Position numbers and translations under genes: made by a program
Shown here: positions 35,108-47,841 of the stretch, in pieces
Layout: every line of letters begins with the position of its first letter
How positions within the stretch are numbered: the stretch's first letter is position 1
Origin: Chara braunii
Taxonomy: Eukaryota > Streptophyta > Charophyceae > Charales > Characeae
Direction: 5' to 3'
DNA length: 64,000 bases
Assembly: GCA_003427395.1 (NCBI GenBank)
Contig: BFEA01000295.1
Span: 1,517,247-1,581,246 of the forward strand
The notes under the pieces: generated by a model
Told to the model about the DNA's origin: nothing
Database searches by the model: none
The model's input: only the letters and a program-made list of their open reading frames with translations

Positions 35108-36240
35108 ATCAAAAGTGCCGCCCTATTCCCGTACTCGTTACCGAAGGCCAAAAAGTATATTACGAGCGGGAACGAGAGCTGATACGGCAGATGCGAGAGA
35201 GAGCAAAGAGTGGGCTGTGCCATATCAACCCCGAGACGGAAAAGACGCTGATTATAGGGGAGCCTGACTTTCTTACAACTCAAGAGGAAAAGCTTGTGGT
35301 GGAAACCGTAAGAGGAACCCGAGTGGGTCGTTCCTTCAGTGATGATGAGAGGGACCGACTGGACGTGGATATTAATCCCCATGATTAGGATACATACTGT
35401 ACCTCACGAGCCATGGAACTTGCGAGGCACTCGGTACCCTAATCCAGCCGATGAAGAGATGGAAAAATTCGCACTCATGTGGCAGATTACTCGAGAAGAC
35501 TGTATGCATCCCCTTGGTTTTGCTTTGACAAACCCAATGAGACTCTGAGGTGGGTACAGAATTTGCAGCGCCTGAACGCTGTGACAGTGAGAGACGCAGG
35601 TGGCCTCCCCAACGCCGATGCGTTTTCAGAGGCATGCGCTGGGAGAGCCATTATATCACTCACTGACTTATATTCAGGCTATGATCAGTTTTCTGTGTAC
35701 CCATCAGACAGATCGATGACGAGTATGCATACCCCTCGAGGGATGATCCACATGAACGTTGCGCCGCAGGGGTGGACGAATGCGGTCGCCATGGTCCAGC
35801 GGCACATGGTGAGGGCGATGCAGCCCATAAGTCCTCACATCACGCAGCCTTACATTGATGATCTGGCCGTGAAAGGGCCCAAAGAGAAGGATGAGCAGGA
35901 GGTGATGCCAGAAATCAGACACTTCGTCTTGGATCATGTGCAAGACTTGTGCAATGTCCTGGATCTCCTTAAGGAGCATAACCTCACTGCCAGTGGGCCG
36001 AAGTCAAGGCATCAGCGGAACTACCATCTTGGAGTTTGTGTGCGACGAGAGGGGTCGTCGGCCAGACACTAAGAAGACTAACAAGATTCTCAAATGGCCG
36101 ACACCGTTTCAGACCATCACAGAGGTGAGAAGCTTCCTGGGAACGTGTGGCTCTTGGAGGATCTTCATAAAAGAGTTTGCGGCAAAGACGGAGCAGTTAC
36201 GAAAGCTCGTGCGTCAGGGGCAAGACTGAGAATGAGAAGA
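35108..36240 (+). pseudogene. pol: Reverse transcriptase domain, frameshifted
   Basis: RT sequence lies in several frames: TVPHEPWNLRG near 35393, then an open stretch from 35479. There LTDLYSGYDQF (first catalytic Asp, residue 63) and PYIDDLAVKGP (YIDD at residues 125-128) supply the polymerase aspartates. The PQGWTNAVAMVQ block replaces the more usual MPFGLTNAPATFQ. Another frame from 36040 gives the thumb segment RSFLGTCGSWRIFI. At least three frameshifts make it non-functional. The YIDD..VKGP form resembles, from memory, a Ty3/gypsy group common in basidiomycete fungi. Confidence 0.85.
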
Positions 36241-37308
36241 AATGCAAGAATCGATAATAGAAAATCTAAAGAAAGAGTTTGAAGAAGAAGGTCTAGTACT
36301 GGGAGTACCAGATCATGCGGCGGTAATGACCAGACCTTTCATTGTAGAGACGGATCAGGGCCGACTGCTTTAGGAGGAGTGTTGATCCAGCGAGACCCCA
36401 ACGGGGAAGAACGACCATTAAGATTCGAGAGTCGGACACTTAATACGTCTGAGAGGAACTACTCTCAGTTCAAGCGTGAAACCTTGGCAGTTCTTCACTA
36501 TTTGAGGATCTTTAGAAACAACCTCTTCGGTAGCAGGTTCGTACTAAGGGTGGACGCTACGGCATTGGCTGGTTCTCTCAAGAACTTCGCTCCTTCAGAT
36601 CCAATTATCGCCAGGTGGCTGACGTACATCTGGATGTTCAACTTCGAGTTGGAGCGAATTCTAGGGAATAAGAATAGGGCGGACGGGCTGAGCCGAGTCG
36701 ACTGGGACAAGAACAATCAAGGAGTGATCGAGGATGCTCCGCCAGTCGACGGGTTCTTGGACAGCGAGGAGGATGTGAGACTTCACATCAACTCCTGGGC
36801 ATTGGCCGTAGGTAAGTATGTTACTCCTGAACGTCCTGTATGGCTTGCGCCTCCAGGACATGCACGACGACCAGACTTGGTCCTCAAACCCTATATTGAA
36901 GAAGATTTTTGGGGAATGTCGAGCGTAAATTGAATGATAAAGCTGGCCTTGCCAGACAAGTACCAACTGCATGAGGACTCGCTTACGATTGAGGATGGGG
37001 CACTGCAGGTGGGCAAGCAGGAGAAGACGATAGTTGGGGTGTATCTGCTGGCGAATGCACTGCTTCAAGAAGAGGCAGTCAAAAATACGCTGCTAGATGA
37101 GGAAGAGGTGGTGGAGCCGGAAGAAGGCGACCATGTGATCCACGAAAGAGAAGATTATGATTTTGAGGAACGGGAGATTAAGGAAGCGTTTCGAGTAGAG
37201 GAGTGCGAGGGAGTATACCTTAAACTCGGAATGTTGTTGTCATGTGAAATGAGGGAAAGAGACGCTTGCGCAAGAGTTCTGAAGATGAGGCCGAGTTTCC
37301 TGGTATGA
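36241..37308 (+). pseudogene. RNase H domain and acidic linker
   Basis: PFIVETDQG near 36340 holds the first RNase H acid; a frameshift follows, and the frame from 36379 gives LNTSERNYSQFKRETLAVLHY (Glu), a region around FVLRVDA (Asp) and NKNRADGLSRVDW (final Asp). The stop at 36931 is followed in the same frame by 125 residues rich in Glu (36934-37308), a linker before the integrase. Confidence 0.8.
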
Positions 37309-38472
37309 GACGCCCATCTATTTATGCGAAGCAAAGGGAAGGCTCCCAGGAGGGTAGTCTGCGGCGTCGCCCCCCAGATTGACATTATGGCGGCACTGCA
37401 CGACGGTACGACAGGTGGCCACAGAGGGGCAAATACGACTTACCTCAAAATACACGAGCTATACTATTGAGATGGCATAGGGCAGAGGATCGATGAGTAC
37501 TGCAAACTTGTGTACCATGCCAGGAGCGGTCCTCGCTTAGGCCAAGAAAACTGCTGCACCCAAGGTACGTTCGGGAAGTTGGGACGGTCGTGCACCTGGA
37601 TCTGTTAGCAATGCCGCTGGGGATAGGGAGCTACAATTTTATCTTTGATGCAAAGGACAACCTCTCTGGGTTTGTGGATGGCAAGGCCCTTCGCACAAAG
37701 ACTGGCGAGACGCTGGCTAGATGCATCGAAGAATACTACCTTCGCTATCCCTTCGTTTCGAGGTTTGTGATGGATAGGGGGTCTGAATTCACACGTGCGG
37801 AAGTAAAGGCTCCATTAAAGAAGTATGGGGTGATCGCCGAATACACCACTGCAGCGCACCCTCAAGCCAATGCACCTGTGGAGAGAGGACATAGCACCAT
37901 CACAAATATTCTTGCCAAGTGGACCGATGACAAACCCAATCAGTGGCCGAATGTTCTAAGGGTCGCTTTCTTCGTGGACAATATTACTATCAGGAGAAGC
38001 ACTGGCTATGCACCGGCTACATTATGGTATGGCACGCACGCCACGTTCCCTATCGAGAACTTCCTGAAAACCTAGAGGCGACAGGACCTCGAGACTGATC
38101 TGACCTTTGAGGAACTGGTGGATTTGAGAGCCCGCCAGATCGACACTATTGAGGACAGGATTGAGGAAGCAGCAAGTAGGACAACCGATAGTCGTACCAA
38201 GGACAAGTTCCAATGGGATAAGATGGCGATGGTAAGAAAGGAGCCTCTCAAGGTGGGAGAAGTTGTGCTGTTGTATGACTCGTCCCTTGAGAAGCAATGG
38301 TCTCGGAAGTTGGATAAGAGGTGGTTGGGACCTTACAGGGTCACCAGATGTGGTGAACATGGTGCCTACCAAATTGAGGAGCTAAATGGGACGACATGGA
38401 AGGATTGGGTGTCAGGCTCGAGGCTGAAGAAGTTTGTTGCTCGAGACGAGGTGAGCAGGGATCTCACCACTT
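37309..38472 (+). pseudogene. Integrase
   Basis: An N-terminal zinc-binding module is seen near 37387-37530 (LHDGTTGGHRG then EYCKLVYH; the second Cys of the usual CX2C is Val, and one stop interrupts). The catalytic core from 37590 has HLDL (D4), MDRGSEF (D62) and PVERGH (E98), a DX35E arrangement. A TAG at 38073 separates the C-terminal DNA-binding domain (GEVVLLYD, DKRWLGPYRV), which ends at 38472. No chromodomain follows. It would insert the cDNA. Confidence 0.88.
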
Positions 38473-38704
38473 AGAGTCATCTCGTGACTACTCAGATACT
38501 GTTCTCAGTAGAGTAGCATGGTAGGGTATGATTAGACTCGCGTGTGTGTATGGATATGTATACATATGGGTAGGTAAGTAGTTGGGATAGTTATGGGAGG
38601 GTTATGTCTATCCCCTGTTGTGTTTTGGCTGACATCGCTTATCCTCTGGGTGCTCCTGTTTGTCTCCTCCTTGTTGTGCAGGCTTTACACCGCCTGGGGC
38701 AGCC
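38473..38704 (+). promoter_or_regulatory. Pol-gag2 spacer with candidate splice acceptor
   Basis: A pyrimidine-rich tract (CTCCTGTTTGTCTCCTCC) leads to TTGTTGTGCAG ending at 38681, 24 bases before the ATG of the second gag-like gene. This fits a 3' splice site that would let a subgenomic RNA express that gene. No donor is identified. Confidence 0.35.
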
Positions 38705-40962
38705 ATGCCAAGAGGGAGGGGAGGGGCAGGGCCAGTGGAAACCCCCTAGGGTGCAACCCGACAGAGGACGCAGATGAGGACCAGGAGAGAGGACAAGCCT
38801 CCAGTCTTCCAAGGAGGGAACATTGAGTTGTTCCTGATGGAGTTCGAGCGACATGCGCGAGAGTTTGGATGGGACAGCACCAGGATGTTGAGAGAGGTGC
38901 GAGGCACATTCGAGTGGGCAGACCCTATTGCGAAGATGGTCAAAGAGTCGTTAACCTGGCAGAATTTTGAGCGGAGAATGAAGGGTTTGCATCCATCTCC
39001 ACTGGGAAGGGATGGACAACCCATTCGATTCAACTTCACTAACCTGGGGGAGTTCCTATGAGCCTATGATCGGTATGCAGATAAGCTCGATATCCCAGGG
39101 CAGCAGAGAGTGGGGAGCTTCCTTCTGTTTGTGAGGCACCATATCAGACTTTTTGTTCGATCTATCGTGGCATCTGCCAGGAACTCGGGGCACTGCAAGA
39201 AGCTGCTTTGAAACTACTATACTCCAGCTCGTCAGGGAGGTGAGAGGAGAGGCATGAAAAAGAGAAGAAGGGAACCCGAGGCAGAGGAAAGGGGAACCTT
39301 TGAGCAAGGCGCGTCATCAGTGACTCAAAGGGATGAGAGGAGGAAGGAACACAAGTCCCACCGGCATGAGAGAGCAAAGGGTCCGGTGGTTCAGATGCAC
39401 CCCCACAACCTGCTCAAAGGGAGATGGATTGCCCTATACCTGACGCAGAGCCAGACATTCCTCACGAGCCACATGTGCAGGAGCCGAGAGAGGAATAGTC
39501 TGCCCAGGAGAAGGAGCTGGACAGAAAAAAAGAGCAGCAAGGGATCAGGAGATCAGAACCCAGCTCAGGATGAAGAACCTGACAGAGGTGCATGAGAGGA
39601 TGCAGCAAGGAAAGGCACCTGAGGAGGTAGAGGACAGAAAGGATAAAGGTACTTGCACTCAGGAAGAGGACCCTCCTCTGTTTTCAGAGATCTGGATGGG
39701 TTTCGACAAGTTGATGGATGCCGCAGGGAGGTCAGGAGAGCATCACCAGTAGATGGGGGTTAAGTTGGTCTCAACAGACCTACTCAACCTACGGGTTTGA
39801 TGAGAGAAGGCTTCGCTGCGGCCAGAGCTTCAGACCAAAAGATTGGGGACAGGCTGACGAAGGTGGCACAAAAGGCCTATGGCCAGAAAGTGGATTGGGA
39901 GAGGGAAGCGAAGAGTTTGGGAAGGCAAGACAAAGAGTTGGAAGTAGTAAAGGCGGAGATGGAGAAGGTTTGGGCTGAGAATGAGACCGCCAGGCAAGTC
40001 AATCAAACCCTCAACAGGGTCACTGACGCTCTGAGGGCCTATCTATGCGCCCAACAAATCTCTTTTCAGGCGAAAAAGTCGGAGTGGGAGAAGAGAATTC
40101 AAGACCTCGAGGCCAAGTATGCACAACAAGCTCCCACAAGAGTGGTGGATTGGACGGAGGTCCAGAAGTTTGAAATCAAGGAACAACCCGCAGAGGAAGT
40201 CTTCAAGAGGGGGAAGGAAGTAGAGAAGGCGGACCAGCAGGAGGGTGAGGAGATCCCGCTGATCGACAAAGAGATGTTGGAGCAGCCAGGAGCACTAGCG
40301 GAGAAGGGCGCAGAGGTCGAAGAGTTTGAGTGGCGATTGCCAGCGGGCCTGACACTTGGACATGAGCCAACACTAGAAGGGGAGGAACAACCTGTTGAGG
40401 CAATGAGAGTTGAGGAAGGTCCACCTACAACTCAGGGAGAGACGTTGGGACAGCAGGGGGGTCAGGAGAGCGTGGGCCAGACCATGGCTGAGACTGAGCA
40501 GAGAGCGGACCTGAAGGATTGTCAGGAGTCAACTATGCCTCAGGAGGTGCCGGTTACTGCAAATTTGCGGGACGCATTGGGATCTTGGGCCACTGAGACA
40601 GAGCCAGAGGGGCATGTGGGTGAGCAGGTGATACGAAGAGATGACAGAGCAGCCTGCCCCACTTCCGCAGAGGTCCCCCAACAGGAGGTTACAAGTAGGA
40701 TCTCGACAGTCCCGTCAGCAGTACCCTCGCTGGAAGGAGAGAAAATATCAAGAAGCTGGGGAAATGTTTCTACTGCAAAAAGGGCAAACATCGGTCTGAT
40801 GATTGCCACAAGAGCCTCAAGGACGAGGCAAATGGATTGTGTACCAGGGAGTCATCCGGAATGTGGAGAGACAGGAATGTGATCCTAGTTCCTAAGACTC
40901 GTGATGGGGTGAGGGCGCAGTTGTATTGGCAGCTGCAGGAGGTCATGAGTGATCAGGAGTAG
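38705..40962 (+). pseudogene. Second gag-like gene with CCHC knuckle, downstream of pol
   Basis: It starts at ATG 38705 (GCCATGCC context). The N-terminus is Arg/Gly-rich, and a TAG at 38747 interrupts it. Then PPVFQGGNIELFLMEFERHA and SLTWQNFERRMKGL resemble a Gag core; the frame passes TGA at 39059 and continues AYDRYADKLDIPGQQRVGSF. A long Glu/Lys/Gln-rich, coiled-coil-like segment fills 39797-40700. After a frameshift, CFYCKKGKHRSDDC (40765-40806, CX2CX4HX4C) is a zinc knuckle, and the frame stops at 40962. This is distinct from the first gag in sequence. It might be an accessory nucleocapsid-type protein or a remnant of a second element; no LTRs flank it. Confidence 0.72.
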
Positions 40963-42865
40963 GATTTTCCAATAAGGTCCGAAAAGGTCTAAGTCTAACA
41001 TGTGTCAGACATCTCGGACTGTTAATTACTCGTATATAGAGGGATATATGGAGGATTGAATCAGACCCATGTACATCAGTAGGCTGAGCCAATAGTGAAA
41101 TGTTACATCACATTATAGACTTGAAAACCTTTTTCTGTACATAAGATAACACTGATTTTGACTATTTTTCTTTTTTGCGCTAACGTGTTGTAGAGTGTTA
41201 ATACCCTTGTAGAATAACGCTCGTGAGTAAGAAGCGACTGTCGAGTTCTGATACTCCGACACTTGGATACCTTGATTTTTTGTTGGTTACCTGAACTCTC
41301 TGTATAATACCTTGGGTTCTATAATAAGGGCAAGGACCTTTTTGCTCATTGCGGGGCTCCATGTCCTAGGTGTATATGTGAGTCTCAAACTTCGTCCTTG
41401 TGTTGTGTGTGTTGTGTCACACTCACTCTCAGTTGGTGGATTTGCCCATATGGATGATGGTGTGATGAGATGAATATTGTGAAAGGAACTGATCTGCGCT
41501 TTCTTCCACTGTACTTACGCCTCCCTGCCCCAATGACAAGTGGAGCCGGAAGTATAAGGGAAGGGAGTGCTCCCAGATTATTGAGAAAGTGATGACAGGA
41601 TATATTTTTTTCAGATGGAATGATGATAAATGGGAAGATCACAACCAAAGTTGTGTTTTTTGTCTTTGACTCGGAAGAGAGAGAAGGAAGTCCAAGGGCC
41701 AATTGAACTTTCTTAGAAGGATGAATTTTGTGAGGGCACTCGAAAGAGATGCTATAAGTAATGATTGTTTGTGTGTATGTAAAAGTCTGACGAGGAAAGG
41801 CCATATATTTTGTGAGAATGATGGATGAGAACTTCTAGCAATTGTGATGGAACTTTGAAAAATATTGTGAATATCCCTAAAAAACGTGTGACCTTACCTG
41901 CTTTTGATTAAAGTTAGAAAGGTACGACTCTGTGGAGTCACTGAGGATTTTGATGGAATATTGAGAAAGGCACTACCCCTCCACGTAGTCCCTTTGGCGG
42001 GGGTATGTAATCCTTTGGTTATTATGAAGGTTTTTGGAAGAAAGTGCCAAACCACAATGGAGTCAGTCTAAGGAACGTATTGTGAGGCCAAGCTGAGGGA
42101 CTATACTTGCATCGCTGGAACTGTAGAGCCTAACTCCCAGCGAGGGCCGCTGACCGGCACAACCTGGCAGCGGGACCATGGCTTACCAAAGGTTAAGTCT
42201 TGAAGGGTCGGCCACCCGGAGAGGTTTAGCTGGAGGGAAGGTCGTTGGGGTCGATTAAGTCAAGAGTCAGGACCCTTCAGGGTGCCGAGATAGGATGAGT
42301 TGCTTATTGTTGCATAACCAACGAAGGCACCATCGCTACATAACAACGCGGTGGGCCGTGAATTTGGCGTGATCGACCGATCCATGGTGGGCCAAGATGG
42401 AGACCTGAAGCCACCTATATTAGACTCTGAGCTAGGCTTTCGTTGTGGGTTGAGATGGTAAACACTACCATGTGGGCGGCTAAAGGCACCCTGTGTTTTG
42501 AGAGGTCTCGATTAGGGCCCGCGTCCTAAGTTATGACCCCGTTCGCGGGACGATGACTAAACAGGACACCCAACAGTGAGCCGGCAGACGTCTACGACGA
42601 AGGGAGAGGACTATCAACCTACTACCTAGGAGCGGGTAGTACGGAACAAAGTATCCCCTAGTTTCGAGGCCAGGACGTGGGAGACCCAAGTTAGAAACCT
42701 GGCAGTAAGTAGAAAGCCGTGACGGGAGCAGATTGATAAGGCAACCTCGAACGAAGTCGAGCCGGTGAACCGGATTGGTCATTTCCTTGTCAACAAGATG
42801 TGGCTGTGTTTATATAGTTGATTGTCCGACGCGACGGGGACGTCGCTTAATAAGGTCCGGAAAAC
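40963..42865 (+). other. 3' non-coding region of giant element
   Basis: About 1.9 kb without a convincing gene between gag2 and the 3' LTR. An ORF on the minus strand (41385-41804) has no family signal. The expected purine tract just before 42866 is not evident (only GGTCCGGAAAAC). Confidence 0.55.
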
Positions 42866-43870
42866 TGTCGGCCCGAATACCCTTACAAGGGTATTTGGGC
42901 ACATTTTTGCAGCTCACAAGAAGAACGCCTCTGGCGACGTCTAGGGGTGTGTCCCGTTTGTATTGATTAGAGAGTGTGTGAGCGTGCACTTTGCGGGCAC
43001 GCGTTAGCCTGACCGAGTCTGGGTCGAGGAAGGCCAGGAAATGCCGGTAGGACAAGTGACGGTCAGGCTAGAATCTTTGAGGCGGTCGCAGCCTCGCGCG
43101 CACTGGCAAAGCCACGGGCAGGGCGGGGTTGATTAGGTAGGACCATGACTAAAGGAGAATGTGGCCCGACTTAGTGAGAACCAACGGTTTCAAGGTCGCA
43201 CTGGGTGAAATTTTGCAGGTACTAGGTTAACCACGCATCGTAGACGGCAGGAGCCTCCGCTAGGAACGATGCAGGCTCGAGAGAAGGCCGGGGGTTGACG
43301 GCAAGCGACGATAAAAGGGCCGGTTACGACGAACTATGAGAGCCTCGGGCCGCGACCTCAGCATGAAGGGGCGACGGGCGTAGTGAGCCAAGCGGAGCCC
43401 AGCCCCAAGGCAGCCAGTATGGCATTACGTAGCCTGAGGCACGGGCAGTAGATCAAACCGATGGCCTGTAGTACGCTGCTGCAGGCCGGCCTAGCGGGCC
43501 TTACTCCTTATAGCGAATTTAGCTTGCAGCAGTGACAGGCTGGGGCTTAGCCCCATAGGTTACATCATTGAATTGATACCAGGCGGATCCCGGGATCGAG
43601 GCCAGCAGCCAGCAGCGGAGCAGCGCGTCGGAGTGTACCGAGGGGTTAAGGGTCACATGGGACTATCCCCCTTGGTTTTTGCGAGGGTTTCTGACCGCGG
43701 GCCCGTAAGGAAGGGCCAAGTTCCAACGGTCCTCTCTCGCACCCGTTTTTTACCAACATTTTTTTTTTTTCTGAGTTATAAAAAATATATGTATTTATAT
43801 ATTTTTTTTCTACTTCTATTTTTTTTCTTTTTTAGTTGGGATAAGGTCCGGTACCAGTACCGGGACCGAC

Positions 43871-43940
43871 GGTATAGCCCAGCGGCCTAGTTCAGTGGAG
43901 ACACCACTGAACCATTGAAGGGCAGACTGGTGTCTGAGCC
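43871..43940 (+). ncRNA. Possible Pol III A-box/B-box segment upstream of U6-like sequence
   Basis: TAGCCCAGCGG at 43875 fits the tRNA A-box consensus TRGCNNAGYGG. About 50 bp on, GGTGTCTGAGCCC weakly resembles a B box. Between them TTCAGTGG and CCACTGAA form an 8-bp hairpin. Conserved pieces recur at 22850-22920 and, reversed, near 4925-5000. A tRNA-derived SINE head is one reading, and it is uncertain. Confidence 0.3.
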
Positions 43941-44002
43941 CTGATGATGGAACTGCCCCAAGGCAGCAGACCCGACGAGCCTGGGTCTCTGCTCGCGGCT
44001 CG

Positions 44003-44075
44003 GTCCTTCGGGACATCCGTTAAAATTGGAACGTTACAGAGAAGATTAGCATGACCCCTTCGTAGATATATCGAG
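44003..44075 (+). ncRNA. U6 snRNA-like segment in 3' LTR
   Basis: This is the best-preserved copy: a GTCCTTCGGGAC stem-loop, ATCCGTTAAAATTGGAACG, then TTACAGAGAAGATTAGCATG. It differs from canonical plant U6 at few positions across its first 55 bases, then diverges where the internal stem-loop should be. Confidence 0.75.
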
Positions 44076-47000
44076 TTAAAACCGAGGTGCAGCTCGGTGT
44101 TGTTGCTGCGGTGGCACTCGATGAGCTTCCATTGCTATGTGCACTCTCGACCCAGCGGATCGCTGGGTGCTGCGCTATAAGGGAAACAACAAGTGTGGCG
44201 TGAGCCTGACTGCTGAGCTGCGCCATGTGCATTTAGGCGAGGAGCAGGACATAAGGGGATGGACAAAGGTGAAAGCAGACGGAGATGAGATGGGAGTATA
44301 GGAAGAGAGAGAGGGAATAAAGAAGGGAGAGAGGTAACAGGAGAGCGCAACACCAAGTGAAGGGCAGCAACAGAAACGATAGGAAAAAGGAGGGATGAAC
44401 CTGGACGTGGTTTCGCGCCAGGTACATTCGAAGAAGGAGGGGAAAGATAACAGCGGGGCTAGAGACTATGGTGGACGGAGAATCTATGGCAGACTCGTTT
44501 CTTAATCGAGACTTGATAAGGGAAGGTGACACCTGGGGATTTGAGGCTGGGAGGACTAAGTAGTGTTGGTGGATTGAGGAAACAAGTAGTGAAAAGGGTA
44601 GGAGACAAGAAAAGTAGTGCGCGAAGGTGACGGGGTGTTGGATATGGCCGACTCGGAAAAGGCAGATCTCGCCCGTTCCTCAACGAAACGGGCGAGTGAA
44701 GACTTGAAGCGGGGGTTTTGAGGTGCTACGGACCTATTGGCCGCATTAGATCTTTGGATCGAGCAACAAATAAGTCAGTACGAGCAGAGCAGACTGCGGG
44801 GGCACTATAGGAGAATTCAAAGAAAGAGGAGATACCTTCCCCAGTTCTAAATGAAGATTCGTTCTCAAACCGAATTGTTATGGGCAGCTGAGCAAGGTCA
44901 AGAGCGAGGTATTTCGCTCGGCGAATGACCAGGATTCCATTTGCTGCTGTGACGAGCAGGGCATAAGCACCTATACACTAAAGATGGGGAGTGGGGTTGA
45001 AAAAGAGAGAGAGCGAGGTACTCACTTGGCGGGAGTGAAACGTCCGACAGACGAGCATCTTGCCCTGTCCTAGTAGAGGTTTCACTCTCACTTTGCCCAA
45101 GTTCGGGCGTAGAGACAACATCAGCACTCTTCTGTGTTCCAGCGGAAGGTTCATTCCTGCCTGGCATATCCTGTCGGAGAGAGAGACAAGGAGGGAGAAT
45201 TGCACGTTGGGGAGAGGTAGCGGGCGCAACGGGAGTCAGGAAGATCTATGGCTGTCCGGAGTCACCTAGTAGCCAGCACGGTACCTGTCCGTGCACTAGT
45301 GGTATATTCATTCGTGATTTGCACATTTACGCCGTAGCGGAGCGGGGTCCATGGCCACGAAATGCTGTTGTCATCATCATTATGCCCGGAGGTCTCTGAA
45401 ACCTGTCGTCCAAGTCACTGTTTGTGCCAGGTGTACAAGTTATATTGATACAGGCTGCTGCTACCTTGGGTTGCTGCCGATTTACCGTTTATTTTAGCAA
45501 GAGATCCTATCTCATAATGCACAGTTAGGGAGTAGTATAGTAGAGTCACTGTTGTGTCGTGCATAATCCCACTCAGGTTACCACGGTTATTCCCTCTATC
45601 GCCGTTGTAATTGCCTCCCTTGGTATAGTGGTGTCTCCGTTGTAGAAGGGGAAACGATTGAAACCGGTTAGGATTCAGGCCAGATACATGCCGAGAAGGG
45701 GGGACATCGCAGGGGGGAGAGAGACAAGTACAAGGGAAGAGGAGGTCGAACGGAGGAGGATAGAAGGAGGGGCTGCAGAATACAGAGGGTAACCAGGGGG
45801 AGATGCTTACTTGGCCGAAACTGTAGTTGGCCGTGCTCAGACATTCACTAGTGTAAGAAAACCCTCAGACGTGCAAGGGGAATACCGCTGCCCTTAAAAG
45901 ATTACGTTGCTTAGTTGCAGGGTGAAGCATCTACTTCCCAATTTCAGGGCCAAATCCTCATGTCCAACCAAATTCAAGCAAAGGACCTTGTCAGGTGAGG
46001 AGTTTCGTTGGGGCAGCTCGCCTCGTAGAGGGTAGCATAGGTGTCTGGAGATGAGCTTAGAAAAAGAAAAAAAAAAAAACATAACATCATAAGTCTGATC
46101 CGGAGCAGAAGAGTAGGCCCAACTAGGCTAATGTGACAGGCTGCACCCTCTTATGGTATGAGGCAACAAAGTTGCATGATTCCGCAATTATTGTGAAACT
46201 TGCACTTGACAATTGTTATAAATACCGGTATTTCTTCAAGTTTAAATTGAGCTTTGGGTGATCTGATGGTCTAGTCATCTGATGGGTTGATCTAGGTGGG
46301 CTAGGTGCTTGGTCTTTGCCGCTCACAAAGAAGTGTTGCTGGATGAGCTAATGTTACAGTGAATAGTTATTACCGTTGACTAGATTCCTGATTGATTATG
46401 GTATTTCCAACCAGCATATCGCTGCGTTCGTACGCCAAGACAGTTGGTGCTGGTGCCTTCGGTTCGAGCTGACTAGTACTGTTGTCACCATCGTCTAAAA
46501 CCATGGTCAGTCACACCCCTTGACTTTCGACACGTGTTGTTGCTGGCGGCGTTATTGCTGTGCACGCTAGGCTGAGGGTAGTAGTACTGCAGGTTAGACA
46601 CAGTGCGGTTGGAACAATTATTAACGTGGTGTTGTGTTTCCATTACTACCGTGCTACGTCGACGCGTTTGCTTGGAGTTGTGCGCAGTTGCTATGCAGAT
46701 AGCACCCTGCTGAGCATGGAGCTATGTGACGTGGAGCATCACTATACATTGTCACCTTATCTAATTGTTGTGTGTGCTGCCACCTGTGTTGTCGTTCGAA
46801 GTTACCATCTTGGCCACACGCCAGGCCTACCAAAAGACCGACCGTTGTTATGTTGGAACTATCGCTGCCTCTTCGGTCTGGCACTACTGTTGACCTGAGA
46901 CTGCTGACTGCTGTATCACGTCTGAGCAAACCACCATTTCTGATGCGCGGTGCGTCTCAAAATTGACTGCATTTTCTACAAGGGTCACTGCTACATTGTG

Positions 47001-47841
47001 TTGAGCGGTAACTGTGCCTAACTTGGGATACGGGGACTACCTTGGTTGGATTGAAGGACGCGGTGCCACTTCATCTGGGCAAGTTTTTTTGCGAATCACT
47101 TTTGACCTGTTCGGGATAGGAGTGTGGTATGGCGGGATGATGGATCTGCAACGAAATAGTTGGTGTTGAAAGTTGACTGTTGCTGCCTAAAAGTTGAGCT
47201 ACTGCTATAGAANGACCCNGCCTGTTATAGCAACCATGGCTGCTTCGTAATGGGGTCGTCAGTTCGAAGATTGCCGGCAAGTGCTGATTGAGGCAGATCA
47301 CTGTACATCGCACTGTGCTGGGCAGCTGCTGGGTTGCCCACGGCGGGTACTATATTGCTAACCGGCTGTTGTTGCTCCTGCTTCCCGGTAGCAGCCTTAG
47401 GACTGTACTCCCTTGTGTTCCTAAGCAATCTTGGGTGTGCTGGTGGCTACCACAGATAGCTGTTGTGCGCATCATATATTGCTGCTGGGTCGGGTGGCCA
47501 CAGCACAAGGACGGTGTGTCGCTGTGTCTTTAAGGGGCGACTACATTGTCACTGTGGGGCATCAACTACGGGTTCAGAGGGAAGAACAGACCCAGCGTGG
47601 GACTACTGCTTTAACGTGGAGGGCGCTGGACCTCATTCTGTGCTAACCGCTGAGCGGTGCTACAGGACCCTGATACCATGCACAGGCTATGGTTGAGGAC
47701 TGGGCACTAACTATTATTGTTGCGGTTGGCCACCGGTGTGTGTTGTGACAGCCCTGGGTGCTGCTGCTGTAGGAGGCAACACTGTTCGCTATATGTCGTC
47801 GCTATGCGTTGCAGCTGTGCTGGCTTGCTACAGTATGCATC

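Noticed and set aside
43921-43990. C/D snoRNA (TGATGA box before the U6-like segment)
   Set aside because: The C-box string is present but no D box, terminal stem or guide region is convincing.
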